Assembly: GCA_002869065.1 (NCBI GenBank)
Contig: PKTR01000003.1
Location: forward strand, 90,891-154,890
DNA from: Hyphomicrobiales bacterium
GTDB taxonomy: Bacteria; Pseudomonadota; Alphaproteobacteria; Rhizobiales; Rhodobiaceae
DNA: 64,000 nt
Direction: 5' to 3'
Under the pieces are notes generated by a model. The model saw only the letters and a list, made by a program, of their open reading frames with translations, was not told the DNA's origin and did no database searches. Positions 43,509 through 52,144 of this stretch are shown piece after piece; positions within the stretch are counted from its first letter, which is position 1; each line of letters begins with the position of its first letter. A program made the translations under genes and the position numbers.

Positions 43509-43968
43509 TCGGCGCGGTCATGCAACCGAGCAAACGGTGTCCTGTCGCTGTCGTCAGCGGCAGGATAAGCCGCTCATAGGCGATATCGATCTCACCGAAC
43601 ATGTCGGAGATGGTGCGCGCCGACACCACGTCGTAGCGTGCCTCGCCGGCAATCGCCTCCGCGTAGCCTTCGGCCGCGAGCCGTTCCAGATTGTCGTCGG
43701 GTGTCGCCCGGCGCTTGGCCAGCGCGTCCCTCGACCACGCCGCGCCGTAGCACCGCGTGACATAGGCGTTGTCGCCGATGAAGACGAAGGGCGGAGACGC
43801 GCCCCCGTCCAGGTCGGCGGCGCAGAATGTCAGCTTCGAGATGATCGGCTGAATGTCGGCAGTAATCTGCCCACCAGCCTGCCGCCAATACCGCCAGAAA
43901 TCGGAGATATCGTCACACGACAGACCTCTGTCGAGAAGTGCTGTATTTTGCCTCTCGCAGAAATTCAT
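43393..43968 (-). CDS. PAS-like protein of unknown function
   Basis: The 191-residue protein has a middle resembling the small PAS-type sensors of alphaproteobacteria: PPFVFIGDNAYVTRCYGAAW, then YDVVSARTISDMFGEIDIAYERLILPL and GHRLLGCMTAP. The C-terminal 38 residues are encoded on the opposite strand of the end of the converging gene. Its ATG overlaps the upstream stop as ATGA, so it is co-translated with the 86-residue protein. A sensory role is inference. Confidence 0.6.
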   Translation of the reverse strand: MNFCERQNTALLDRGLSCDDISDFWRYWRQAGGQITADIQPIISKLTFCAADLDGGASPPFVFIGDNAYVTRCYGAAWSRDALAKRRATPDDNLERLAAEGYAEAIAGEARYDVVSARTISDMFGEIDIAYERLILPLTTATGHRLLGCMTAPIRPIRQLSVPDSADPRTYSKAASHHGGYAWAAFATKCQ

Positions 43969-44225
43969 TGAACCCGACCACCTCCTGCGCTCTGGATCAG
44001 ATTGGAAATGCCTTCGACATAGCTGCACGCCATGTCCACTTCGGCATCCGCCAGATCGAAGATCGTATCCTTGCCGTATTCCTGCATGATGTAGGCCCGG
44101 AACAATTCCTCGATGCCGAGGGACTTGACCAGGTACACCAGCGTCGCGACCCGATTGTCACGCGATAGCGCCTTCGCATCCTCAAGGATGCGCATAACAT
44201 CTGAATAAACCGTTTTCTCAATCAT
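43965..44225 (-). CDS. Small hypothetical protein
   Basis: The 86-residue acidic, helical protein (SDVMRILEDAKALSRDNRVATLVYLVKSLGIEELFRAYIMQ) has no signal peptide or Cys cluster. It resembles small regulatory or chaperone-like helical proteins. It is first of a two-gene unit with the PAS-like protein. The upstream 237 bp hold the promoter and, at 44381-44420, a terminator of the next gene on that strand. Confidence 0.6.
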   Translation of the reverse strand: MIEKTVYSDVMRILEDAKALSRDNRVATLVYLVKSLGIEELFRAYIMQEYGKDTIFDLADAEVDMACSYVEGISNLIQSAGGGRVQ

Positions 44226-44380
44226 AGCACCTTACCGAGATCAGCCTCTGCTGGATGTCAAATAAGACGAAATACAATCAGCTCGACAATCCCCGAAAAC
44301 TCTGGGTTTGCAACCAAATCGAACCACAACGCAGTGAAAATACCATAAAACTCGCCTTGTTTCGCCGACCATCCTTAGCG

Positions 44381-44420
44381 AAACGGAAAAAGCCCGACTA
44401 AAAAGCCGGGCTTTCCGTTT
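44381..44420 (-). terminator. Intrinsic terminator downstream of mmsA
   Basis: AAACGGAAAAAGCCCG and CGGGCTTTCCGTTT form a long stem with a 10-nt loop, 43 bp after the mmsA stop. On the minus strand the GC stem AAGCCCGGC is followed by a T-run inside the second arm (CTTTTTCC). Confidence 0.75.
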
Positions 44421-44462
44421 ACACAGCGGTCAGAAACGCCGCAACGGCGCTGACACGAAGGC

Positions 44463-45962
44463 CTACTTCATCGTCGGAATGACGAATTCCGCGCCTTCCT
44501 TGACGCCCGACGGCCAGCGCGCCGTAACCGTCTTGGTCTTGGTGTAGAAGCGCACCGAGTCCGGACCGTGCTGATTGAGATCGCCGAAGCCGGACCGCTT
44601 CCAGCCGCCGAAGGTGTGATAGGCGAGCGGCACCGGGATCGGCACGTTGATGCCGACCATGCCGACATTGACCTTCGCGGCGAAGTCGCGTGCCGCATCG
44701 CCGTCGCGGGTGAAGATGGCGACGCCATTGCCGTATTCGTGCTTGGACGGCAGCGACAGCGCCTCGTCGTAATCGTGCGCACGCACCACTGACAGCACCG
44801 GACCGAAGATCTCTTCCTTGTAGATGCGCATGTCCGGCGTGACGTTGTCGAACAGGCAGCCACCCATGAAGTAGCCGTTCTCGTAGCCCTGCATGACGAA
44901 GTCACGGCCGTCGACGACGAGCTTGGCGCCTTCCTTGACGCCGAGATCGACATAACCGCGCACGCGCTCGAGCGCCTGTTGAGTGACGAGCGGACCGTAA
45001 TCGGCTTCCATGTCGTTCGACGGGCCGACCTTGAGCGCCTCGACGCGCGGGATCAGCTTTTCCATCAGCGCGTCGGCGGTGCCCTCGCCGACCGGCACGG
45101 CAACCGAGATCGCCATGCAGCGTTCGCCGGCCGAGCCGTAGCCCGCGCCGATCAGCGCGTCGACGGTCTGATCCATGTCGGCATCCGGCATGATGATCAT
45201 GTGGTTCTTGGCGCCGCCGAAGCACTGGGCGCGCTTACCGTGCGCCGCGCAGGTCGTATAGATGTACTCGGCGATCGCCGAAGAGCCGACGAAGCCGACG
45301 GCGCGGATGCGCGGATCGGTGAGGATCGCGTCGACCGCTTCCTTGTCGCCATTGACGACGTTCAGGACTCCCTCCGGCAGGCCGGCTTCGATCATCAACT
45401 CGGCAAGACGCATCGGCACGGACGGGTCGCGCTCCGACGGCTTCAGGATGAAGGCGTTGCCGCAGGCGATCGCCGGCGCGAACTTCCACATCGGGATCAT
45501 CGCCGGGAAATTGAACGGCGTGATACCGGCAACGACACCGAGCGGCTGGCGCATCGAATACATGTCGATCGCCGGGCCGGCGCCCTCGGTGTACTCGCCC
45601 TTCAGCAGATGCGGGATGCCACAGGCGAACTCGACCACTTCGACGCCGCGCTGGACGTCGCCCATCGCGTCGGGAACGGTCTTGCCGTGCTCGCTCGACA
45701 GCAGGCGAGCAAGACTGTCCATTTCCTTCTGCACGAGGTCGAGGAACTTGAACATGACGCGCGCGCGACGCTGCGGGTTCTGCGCGGCCCAGGCGACCTG
45801 AGCGGCTTCGGCGTTGTCGATGATCGACGCGACTTCCGCCGCCGATGCCAGCGCCACCTTAGCCTGCACTTCGCCGATATTCGGATCGAATACATCGGCA
45901 AAACGCCCTGACGTTCCGGCCACATTCTTGCCGCCGACAAAATGTCCGATTTCGCGGGTCAT
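44463..45962 (-). CDS. mmsA: Methylmalonate-semialdehyde dehydrogenase (CoA-acylating)
   Basis: The 499-residue aldehyde dehydrogenase is of the MmsA/IolA type: start MTREIGHFVGGKNVAGTSGRF, the NAD region TPFNFPAMIPMWKFAPAIACGN, GFVGSSAIAEYIY, and catalytic Cys in GYGSAGERCMAIS. The ending VGINVPIPVPLAYHTFGGWK is characteristic. It converts methylmalonate or malonate semialdehyde to propionyl- or acetyl-CoA in valine, beta-alanine or inositol breakdown. GGGAGAGG precedes ATG 45962. No iol or valine genes are adjacent. Confidence 0.94.
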   Translation of the reverse strand: MTREIGHFVGGKNVAGTSGRFADVFDPNIGEVQAKVALASAAEVASIIDNAEAAQVAWAAQNPQRRARVMFKFLDLVQKEMDSLARLLSSEHGKTVPDAMGDVQRGVEVVEFACGIPHLLKGEYTEGAGPAIDMYSMRQPLGVVAGITPFNFPAMIPMWKFAPAIACGNAFILKPSERDPSVPMRLAELMIEAGLPEGVLNVVNGDKEAVDAILTDPRIRAVGFVGSSAIAEYIYTTCAAHGKRAQCFGGAKNHMIIMPDADMDQTVDALIGAGYGSAGERCMAISVAVPVGEGTADALMEKLIPRVEALKVGPSNDMEADYGPLVTQQALERVRGYVDLGVKEGAKLVVDGRDFVMQGYENGYFMGGCLFDNVTPDMRIYKEEIFGPVLSVVRAHDYDEALSLPSKHEYGNGVAIFTRDGDAARDFAAKVNVGMVGINVPIPVPLAYHTFGGWKRSGFGDLNQHGPDSVRFYTKTKTVTARWPSGVKEGAEFVIPTMK

Positions 45963-46204
45963 GCCTCTCTCCCTGTTTGTTTGTTCGAGCGGGCGAAAAG
46001 ACACCCGCCAGCCGAAAGGCACGGGATACCGCGCCCGGCATTTGACCGTTGCCGCAGCTGTCTGAAACCCGCCGACGGCAACGCCATCGGTCGTTTTATC
46101 GCGGCATTTGGTTTTGCGAAAGGGACCTTCAAGCGGGCTGCCGGGAAAACCGGAGCTTGGCAACAGCCGGCCGGATGACCGCTGTCAAAAAAATTTCGCT
46201 TTGC

Positions 46205-46216
46205 GGGAATATTCCC
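46205..46216. promoter_or_regulatory. Perfect GGGAATATTCCC palindrome
   Basis: The 12-bp perfect palindrome, with further partial symmetry (TTGC before, TGCGCAA after), lies between the mmsA start and the cytochrome c' gene. Its symmetry suggests a dimeric regulator site. No known consensus is assigned. It is 243 bp upstream of mmsA and 193 bp upstream of the cytochrome gene. Confidence 0.4.
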
Positions 46217-46408
46217 TGCGCAAGGCACGTATGTGTCTTGCCTCGTCACGCCGAGTTGACCGGCGGCGCGCTTGAGCGGCGCACATGCCAGTTGCTACCG
46301 TCACGAGAATTGTTGCCGGGGTAAAACGAATTTCGACCGGGCGGTCCGGTCGTCGATCCACGCGCTTCGCAGGTCGCGCATCCAACGAACGTTCTTATGG
46401 AGATACAC

Positions 46409-46858
46409 ATGGCCAAGCTTCGCCTCCTCGCCGCCGCCCTCTGTCTCGGCGTCGCCACCACGACCGGTGCTCACGCTCTCGACGACGAGATCGGCGCCCG
46501 CCAGCAGCTCATGCAGGACATCAAGGCCGCGATGGGCGCGTCCGTCGCCATGGTCAAGGGCGAGATGGAATACGACGCCAAGCGCGCCGAACTCGCCATG
46601 CGCACGATGAACGCGGCGGCGATCGGCCTTCCGATGTTCTTCACCAAGGACAACTCGGAAGACCTCGACACCGAAGCCGGCCCGAAGATTTGGCAGAACA
46701 TGGACGGCTTCAAGACCGGCGCCGGCATTCTCGCCGGTACGTCCGACGCCGCGGCCAAGAAGGCCAGCGAAGGCCTCGACGCCTTCAAGATGGCGTTCGG
46801 CGATGTCGCCAAGACCTGCAAGGGCTGCCACAGCGAATACCGCGTCGAAAAGAAGTAA
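46409..46858 (+). CDS. Cytochrome c'
   Basis: The 149-residue protein has a signal peptide (MAKLRLLAAALCLGVATTTG, ending AHA), four predicted helices and one C-terminal haem motif C137-K-G-C140-H141. A C-terminal CXXCH after a four-helix bundle is the class II cytochrome c' mark. These bind NO at a five-coordinate haem and protect against nitrosative stress during denitrification. TGGAG precedes ATG 46409; the ATG at 46397 lies on top of that ribosome site. An intrinsic terminator follows. Confidence 0.92.
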   Translation: MAKLRLLAAALCLGVATTTGAHALDDEIGARQQLMQDIKAAMGASVAMVKGEMEYDAKRAELAMRTMNAAAIGLPMFFTKDNSEDLDTEAGPKIWQNMDGFKTGAGILAGTSDAAAKKASEGLDAFKMAFGDVAKTCKGCHSEYRVEKK

Positions 46859-46890
46859 GCGCCCCCGGACTTCAGTCCGCTCCCATCGAG

Positions 46891-46922
46891 ACGCGTCCGC
46901 CTACCAGGCGGGCGCGTTTTTG
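46891..46922 (+). terminator. Intrinsic terminator after cytochrome c'
   Basis: ACGCGTCCGCCT (46891-46902) pairs with AGGCGGGCGCGT (46906-46917, one G-T pair), loop ACC, followed by TTTTTG. It lies 33 bp after the stop codon. Confidence 0.85.
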
Positions 46923-47063
46923 TTTGTCTTCCGCTCCGCGTGAACGCCGCTTCACGGAGCTGCAAAGCTTCGTGAAGACGCCAGTTTCCGCTGGTTCTCA
47001 GGCGAGTTGCGGCGCTAACCTCCACTCGTTGCCTCGTCCGGGGAAAACCGAGGGAGAAGCCAG

Positions 47064-47186
47064 ATGAACCCGAACAGATATCGAGTAGCCACGCACGAAA
47101 CCGACGCCGAACCGCTGTGGAGCGGCTTCGTCTTCGCAGCCGTTTTTTGGGGAATGGTCATCGGCGGCGCGGTCAGCATGTGCTAA
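47064..47186 (+). CDS. Small single-helix membrane protein (40 residues)
   Basis: The frame MNPNRYRVATHETDAEP continues into one hydrophobic helix (FVFAAVFWGMVIGGAVSM) and ends with Cys. GAGGGAGAAG lies 5 nt upstream of the ATG, which strongly supports translation. It stands alone, after the cytochrome c' terminator and before an opposite-strand gene. The function is unknown; size and topology fit small subunits or regulators of membrane complexes. Confidence 0.55.
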   Translation: MNPNRYRVATHETDAEPLWSGFVFAAVFWGMVIGGAVSMC

Positions 47187-47227
47187 CGCCCGCCGAGTAG
47201 TACCAACCCTAGCAGATGGCCGTCACA

Positions 47228-47689
47228 TCAAGACGAAACCGCCTTCACAGCGTATCCAATCACCTCACCTACGATCTTCGTTATCGCAGCACGGCGGGTA
47301 TCTGTCGCGACGTCATTCGCAAGTTCGGTAAGCGATGTACCCGGAGTCTTTGCCTCAACAACCTCCGGCATCATGTTGAGGGCCGCCAACGCTTTCGAAG
47401 TCAAAACAATGTGCGAGAGGCAGTCTCCATGTAAGGACCTAACAAACCCTTCGCTAACGAGCCAAGAGGCAGCACTTCTAAGGAAGTCATCAAATTTCAT
47501 TCCATCAATCGGATCCGCAAATTTGATTGATTTTGTGCCAAGTGGACCCGGCGTGTCGTGAAGCAATTTAAGCCCGAGACCCTCGCCAATCATACGTCGG
47601 TCAATCTCCGTGACGACCGGGAAACTCTCATACAGCTGAGCAAAAATAAGCCCTACCACTTCGTTGAAAAGGTCGATATTGCGCGGCAT
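47228..47689 (-). CDS. Hypothetical protein, base composition unlike neighbours
   Basis: The 153-residue protein (MPRNIDLFNEVVGLIFAQLYESFPVVTEIDRRMIG...) shows no motif I recognise. It has a helical N-terminus, a middle with KFDDFLRSAASWLVSEGFVRS that resembles a winged-helix turn, and a Thr/Ala-rich C-terminus. It is visibly more AT-rich than the genes around it, which hints at recent transfer. No ribosome site stands out. Confidence 0.6.
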   Translation of the reverse strand: MPRNIDLFNEVVGLIFAQLYESFPVVTEIDRRMIGEGLGLKLLHDTPGPLGTKSIKFADPIDGMKFDDFLRSAASWLVSEGFVRSLHGDCLSHIVLTSKALAALNMMPEVVEAKTPGTSLTELANDVATDTRRAAITKIVGEVIGYAVKAVSS

Positions 47690-47784
47690 GTCTATTGTCC
47701 GAAATTTTGTGAAGAGAAGTCGAAAACAACAATCTCATAAGTTGCATCAAAGCAGAATATTCACCCAATTTTCAAGGTGTGTAG

Positions 47785-48138
47785 TCACCCTTTCCCCTCA
47801 CTAATCTCAGCTTTCGCCGACGACGTCTCGTCAAAAATCCAGTCGCAGAAGGCAGGGTTCCCACCCTCGGTCGGCAGCACGAGCACGGCCGGCACATCAT
47901 AAGGGTGGCGCTCGACGATCGCAGCGACAACCGCATCGGCCAGGGTCGAGCGCGTCTTGACCAGCATCACCACCTCGTCCCCCTCCTCGACCTCCCCTTC
48001 CCATCGATAGACCGAGATCATCTGCGGCAGAATGTTGACGCAGGCACATAACCTGTCGGCGACCAGCGAACGCCCGACGCCGAGCGCCGTCTCCTTGTCG
48101 GGAAAGGTCGAATAGACGAGGACCGGATGGTCGGGCAT
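47785..48138 (-). CDS. cutA: CutA divalent-cation tolerance protein
   Basis: The 117-residue protein has the CutA1 trimer core: VYSTFPDKETALGVGRSLVADRLCACVNILPQMISVYRWEGEVEEGDEVVMLVKT and ERHPYDVPAVLVLP. The Cys pair CAC in ADRLCACVN and the H-P-Y-D-V-P segment are hallmarks. The protein binds divalent metals; its physiological role is debated. ATG 48138 is the family start. It lies back-to-back with nadK. Confidence 0.93.
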   Translation of the reverse strand: MPDHPVLVYSTFPDKETALGVGRSLVADRLCACVNILPQMISVYRWEGEVEEGDEVVMLVKTRSTLADAVVAAIVERHPYDVPAVLVLPTEGGNPAFCDWIFDETSSAKAEISEGKG

Positions 48139-48337
48139 GGCTGCCTCCGCGGCTGTTCGAGACCCGCGCGATGGTGCGACGGAGCGCCTGGCGAGGCAAG
48201 CGGAACCGCCGCGCCCCTCCGCCCGGCCGCGCAACCAACGCATCAATTGGCTTGACGCCGGTGCCATGCTAGACCACCGCGCAATGCGCAGGACGATCGC
48301 AGTCCAGCACAAACGCAGTCCGTGAGGAACCGCCCGC

Positions 48338-49120
48338 ATGGCAAACGCGGCGAACACAATCGAGAAGGTCGCCTTCGTCGCCAGCCCGACGGACGAGGCC
48401 CGCCTCGCGCTGAGGCGGTTGTCGGAGATCTACGGCGATACGCCGCCCGATGAGGCCGACGTCATCGTCGCGCTCGGCGGCGACGGCCTCATGCTGCGCG
48501 CCCTGCATCAGTTCATGAACACCGGCAAGCCGATCTACGGCATGAACCGCGGCTCGGTCGGCTTCCTGATGAACGAGTTCCGCGAGGAAGAACTGCTGGA
48601 ACGCCTCAACAAGGCGGAACCGACCGGCATCCGCCCGCTGCTGATGGAAGCCACCGATATCGACGGGCTGCACCACACCGCGCGCGCGATCAACGAGGTG
48701 TCGCTGCTGCGCCAGACCTACCAGGCCTCGAAGCTGCGTATCTCGATTGATGGTCGGGTGCGGCTCGAGGAGCTGATCTGCGACGGCGTGCTGGTCGCGA
48801 CGCCGGCGGGCAGCACCGCCTATAACCTTTCGGCCCACGGTCCGATCCTGCCGATCTACGCGCCGCTTCTGGCGCTGACGCCGATCAGCGCGTTCCGGCC
48901 GCGCCGCTGGCGCGGCGCCCTTTTGCCCGACCGTGCACAGGTCAGGATCGACGTGCTTGACGCCGTAAACCGCCCCGTCAGCGCCGCGGCCGACCACAAC
49001 GAAATCCGTTCGGTCGCCGAAGTTCTGGTGCGCCAGGATCCGGACTCGCAAAGCCTGATCATGTTCGATCCGGACCACAGCTGGGACGAGCGCATCTTAA
49101 CCGAACAGTTCCGATACTGA
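48338..49120 (+). CDS. nadK: NAD kinase
   Basis: The 260-residue enzyme has the GGDG motif at 47-50 ([12 protein letters not shown]), [10 protein letters not shown] near 70, the INEVSLLR segment, and [17 protein letters not shown] near 160. It phosphorylates NAD to NADP with ATP. The length is typical of the short alphaproteobacterial form. The C-terminal half includes [13 protein letters not shown], the basic loop seen in this group. Confidence 0.94.
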   Translation: MANAANTIEKVAFVASPTDEARLALRRLSEIYGDTPPDEADVIVALGGDGLMLRALHQFMNTGKPIYGMNRGSVGFLMNEFREEELLERLNKAEPTGIRPLLMEATDIDGLHHTARAINEVSLLRQTYQASKLRISIDGRVRLEELICDGVLVATPAGSTAYNLSAHGPILPIYAPLLALTPISAFRPRRWRGALLPDRAQVRIDVLDAVNRPVSAAADHNEIRSVAEVLVRQDPDSQSLIMFDPDHSWDERILTEQFRY

Positions 49121-49217
49121 TCGGTTTCGCCCCGAATCAAACGCAGTGTGATAGCGTCTGCCCACCATTCAATATCGGGGCGACCGGTGGGGACCCTGCC
49201 GGCATTTTGGATTTGTC

Positions 49218-49772
49218 ATGTCGTCAACCTATCGCGACATCATGAAGCTCGACCTGTCGACGCTTCGCTTTCTGGTCATTGAAGACAACACCCATATGCG
49301 GCGCATCATCCGCATGCTGTTGACCGGCTACGGCGCGCGCGACGTGCTCGAAGCCGAAGACGGCGCCGGCGGCCTCGAGGCCTTTCAGGCCAACTCGCCC
49401 GATATCGTCATTACCGACTGGGTGATGCCGATCATCGACGGCCTTGAACTGACCCGCATGCTGCGCTCGACCGAATCCAGCAGCAACGCCTATGTCGGCA
49501 TCATCATGCTGACCGGCCACTCCGAGAAGAAGCGCGTCGTGGAAGCCCGCGACGCAGGCGTCACCGAGTTTTTGTGCAAGCCGATCTCGGCCCGGGCCTT
49601 GTATCTGCGCATCGCCAACACCATCGTCAATCCACGCCCGTTCATTCAAACCCGGTCGTATTTCGGACCCGACCGCCGCCGCTATGACAACCCGTCCTAT
49701 CAGGGCGAAGAACGGCGCAAGCAGGCGCCGGAATTCGTTGGCTCCGGCGCCATCGCCGGCCTGAGCCGATAG
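49218..49772 (+). CDS. Response regulator receiver protein
   Basis: The 184-residue CheY-like protein has acidic residues E22 and D23 and phospho-acceptor D67 (VITDWVMP). Thr in MLTGHSE and Lys in FLCKPIS complete the receiver set. The 50-residue C-tail (FGPDRRRYDNPSYQGEERRKQAPEF) is basic and disordered, with no output domain. It lies just upstream of an Hpt-like gene, so they probably form a phosphorelay pair. Confidence 0.9.
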   Translation: MSSTYRDIMKLDLSTLRFLVIEDNTHMRRIIRMLLTGYGARDVLEAEDGAGGLEAFQANSPDIVITDWVMPIIDGLELTRMLRSTESSSNAYVGIIMLTGHSEKKRVVEARDAGVTEFLCKPISARALYLRIANTIVNPRPFIQTRSYFGPDRRRYDNPSYQGEERRKQAPEFVGSGAIAGLSR

Positions 49773-49808
49773 CAAGCGGCAAGAGAAGGTTCGAGGAGGA
49801 AGAAGATC

Positions 49809-50297
49809 GTGCCCTCAGACAAGCCCGTGATGATGAACTCCCCGATCGACCTCGGCAAAAAGGTGCCTGACCTGCCGAAGGGAGCGAGCGTCGACCCGAT
49901 CGCCGCCGCCGAAAAGGCGCTTGAGTCGATGACCGAGGACTTCAGCGCCTGGATGGACGAAGAGGCACGCCGTCTGACGGAAGCCTGGCAACGGGTCTCG
50001 AAGGAAGGCATGACGGCGAACGGACGCGAGGCGCTCTATTCCCCTGCCCACGACATCAAGGGAGAAGCGGCCACCTTCGGTTATCCGCTCGCCGGTGAAA
50101 TCGCCGGCGGCCTGTGCCTGTTGCTGGACGCCGACGTCGCGCCCGACAAACTGCCGCTCAAACTGGTCGGCGCGCATGTCAACGCGATCATGGCGATCGT
50201 CAAGGAAGAGGCGAAGGACGCCGAGCACCGGGTCGGGCGCACGCTCGAGCGGGAACTGGCCACGCTTGTCGACGACTTCCTCGCCGGCAACGGCTGA
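49809..50297 (+). CDS. Hpt-domain-like protein
   Basis: The 162-residue protein has a helical region around H81 in SPAHDIKGEAATFGYP that resembles the Hpt motif (HxxKG), so H81 is the expected phospho-His. The N-terminal 30 residues look disordered. A GTG start with GAGGAGGAAG in front is used. It follows the receiver gene by 36 bp, and the DUF2336 gene converges directly on it: the two stop codons abut in TGATCA. Confidence 0.8.
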   Translation: MPSDKPVMMNSPIDLGKKVPDLPKGASVDPIAAAEKALESMTEDFSAWMDEEARRLTEAWQRVSKEGMTANGREALYSPAHDIKGEAATFGYPLAGEIAGGLCLLLDADVAPDKLPLKLVGAHVNAIMAIVKEEAKDAEHRVGRTLERELATLVDDFLAGNG

Positions 50298-51494
50298 TCA
50301 CGCCGCTTCTTCGAGCGCCGACTCCAGATACAGCGCCGCGGTGCGCTCGATGCGCAGTTCCTCGCGCGCCATGTCGAGCCGTTCGCGCGCCGCGTCGCGC
50401 GCCGCCTCGCTGGCGAACCGCCTGAGCAGCACGAGAAGTTTGTCGGCATTGGCCGGCGCCAGATGCTCGTAGCGGGTAAGCACACGTTCGATCATCCGCC
50501 GGGAGAAACGCGGTGTGTCGCCGGCTTCCCCATCGAGCGCCATCTCGCGATAGACCGCCATCACCAGCGCAAACACCTCGATCGCGGCTTTCGGCAGACC
50601 TGCCTTGCCGAACAGGGCTTTTTGCACCGACACGCGGCCATCGGCCATGATCGCGAAGACCCGCGCGACCGGTACACCGGAGAGCTGCGCCATCGCCGTC
50701 TCGACGAAACGCATGTTGCCGGTGCACAGCGCCCGCAACAAAAGCGCCGTGGTCAACTGGCCGCGGCTGCGCAGATGGGCAACCAGCACGTCCATGTCGG
50801 TTTCGATGACTTCGGCGGCCAGCGTCACCGTCGCCTTGTCGCACGCATCGCGCACGCAGCGGTCGGCCCGCTCACTCCCCAGACTGAACCTGTCGACGGC
50901 GAAGGCGCCGAGTTGCGAGCCGAGCTGGGCGATCAGCATCTGACGAATGGAGACCGGAAGATCGGGGCGGGCAAGCAGGATCGAGCGCAGGCGGGCATCG
51001 CCACCGTGGCGCTCCGTCAGCCGCATCATCGCGGCGTGTCCGATTTCCGCCCCTGGATTATCGGCGAGAACCGAAACCGCCTCGGCAGACCCGACCTCGG
51101 CGAGCGCGGCGGCAAGCGCGGGCGACACATAGGGTCGGGCCGCAACCGCGCTCTGGCACGGCGTATCGCCGATGGCGATGATGTCGACCAGTTCCCTGTC
51201 GCGAAGAACCGGTGAACGCTGCAGCACGATCGCGGCGATCTCCGGCTGATCGTTGGCCAGCGTCAGCATCACATGGCGCGGCGCCAGAGGGCTACGAACC
51301 AGGGCTTCGGCAAGCGCCGCGCGAACCCGCACGGCGGGATCGTCGAGCGCCAGCGTCAACGCCGCTTCCACATCGTCCCGATCCATCGGTTCGAGATCCT
51401 GCTTCAGCCACACCTCGGCAAGCCCGCACACCGCTTCAACACGGGTGTCGACCGAAGCCCCCTCAATCCGTCGCAGCCACTCTCTCACAATCAT
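50298..51494 (-). CDS. DUF2336-domain protein
   Basis: The 398-residue helical-repeat protein contains HEAT-like repeats (VRVRAALAEALVRSPLAPRHVMLTLANDQPEIAAIVLQRSPVL). The family is alphaproteobacterial and often occurs near two-component signalling genes. No enzymatic motif is seen; scaffolding of signalling proteins is the likely role. ATG 51494 starts MIVREWLRRIEG; an in-frame start 9 bp upstream is possible. Confidence 0.85.
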   Translation of the reverse strand: MIVREWLRRIEGASVDTRVEAVCGLAEVWLKQDLEPMDRDDVEAALTLALDDPAVRVRAALAEALVRSPLAPRHVMLTLANDQPEIAAIVLQRSPVLRDRELVDIIAIGDTPCQSAVAARPYVSPALAAALAEVGSAEAVSVLADNPGAEIGHAAMMRLTERHGGDARLRSILLARPDLPVSIRQMLIAQLGSQLGAFAVDRFSLGSERADRCVRDACDKATVTLAAEVIETDMDVLVAHLRSRGQLTTALLLRALCTGNMRFVETAMAQLSGVPVARVFAIMADGRVSVQKALFGKAGLPKAAIEVFALVMAVYREMALDGEAGDTPRFSRRMIERVLTRYEHLAPANADKLLVLLRRFASEAARDAARERLDMAREELRIERTAALYLESALEEAA

Positions 51495-51751
51495 GCAACG
51501 CACCGTCCGAATACGCAGTCAGCACAGGATGGCGCACAACTTCAGCGCCGTCACATGGATGGTCTCACGCAAAGACTTAATGTTCCGTTCACCGTGTTTT
51601 TTAAGAGTTCCGTCCGTGCGGCATGGCTGCCCGCTTGCCAGCGTGGCTAGGAAAAAAGACGTTGCGACGTCTTCCTTTGGGGAACTACGATTGTTTCCAT
51701 GCTTTTCTGGAACCACCGATCGGTTCCTGAAAATCTCCGGGGGAAACAACA

Positions 51752-52135
51752 ATGCTGACAAAAAGAACAATGACAGGAATGGCTTTGGGCTTGCTCGGTG
51801 CGGCAGCCCTGATGACGCAGACGACCGAGGCCCACCACTATGTCGGCAACTACAAGTCCGACATGACGACAATCAAGGGCCGCATCACCGAGGCCTTTTT
51901 CGGCAATCCGCACGGCCACATCATGGTTAAGAGCGGCGGCACGACCTGGGAAGTCATTCTCGGCTCGGCTTACGATTCCAAGAAGAAGAAACTCGCCGAC
52001 CAACTCAAGGTCGGCATGTCGGTCAAGGTGATCGGCTGGCCGCATTTCAGCGATGACATGAAGGAAATCCTTCCCGCCTCGATCCGCACCAGCGAGCGCC
52101 TGATCGAGATGTATCGCAGCACCAGCGACCGGTGA
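51752..52135 (+). CDS. Periplasmic DUF6152-like protein
   Basis: The 127-residue protein has a signal peptide (MLTKRTMTGMALGLLGAAAL, cleavage near TEAH) and a mature part starting HHYVGNYKSDMTTIKGRITEAFFGNPHGHIMV. The HH start and NPH-H motif resemble the small beta-barrel family DUF6152, perhaps copper-related through the His residues (inference). It is followed 9 bp later by a membrane protein gene. GGGGGAAAC is a weak ribosome site. Confidence 0.75.
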   Translation: MLTKRTMTGMALGLLGAAALMTQTTEAHHYVGNYKSDMTTIKGRITEAFFGNPHGHIMVKSGGTTWEVILGSAYDSKKKKLADQLKVGMSVKVIGWPHFSDDMKEILPASIRTSERLIEMYRSTSDR

Positions 52136-52144
52136 GGTCCCGCC

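Noticed and set aside
51640-51735. Hairpins (GACGT-TGCG-ACGTC and GGAACC...GGTTCC) before the gene at 51752
   Set aside because: They are short, lack a T-run and match no known regulatory form; they are too weak to call.
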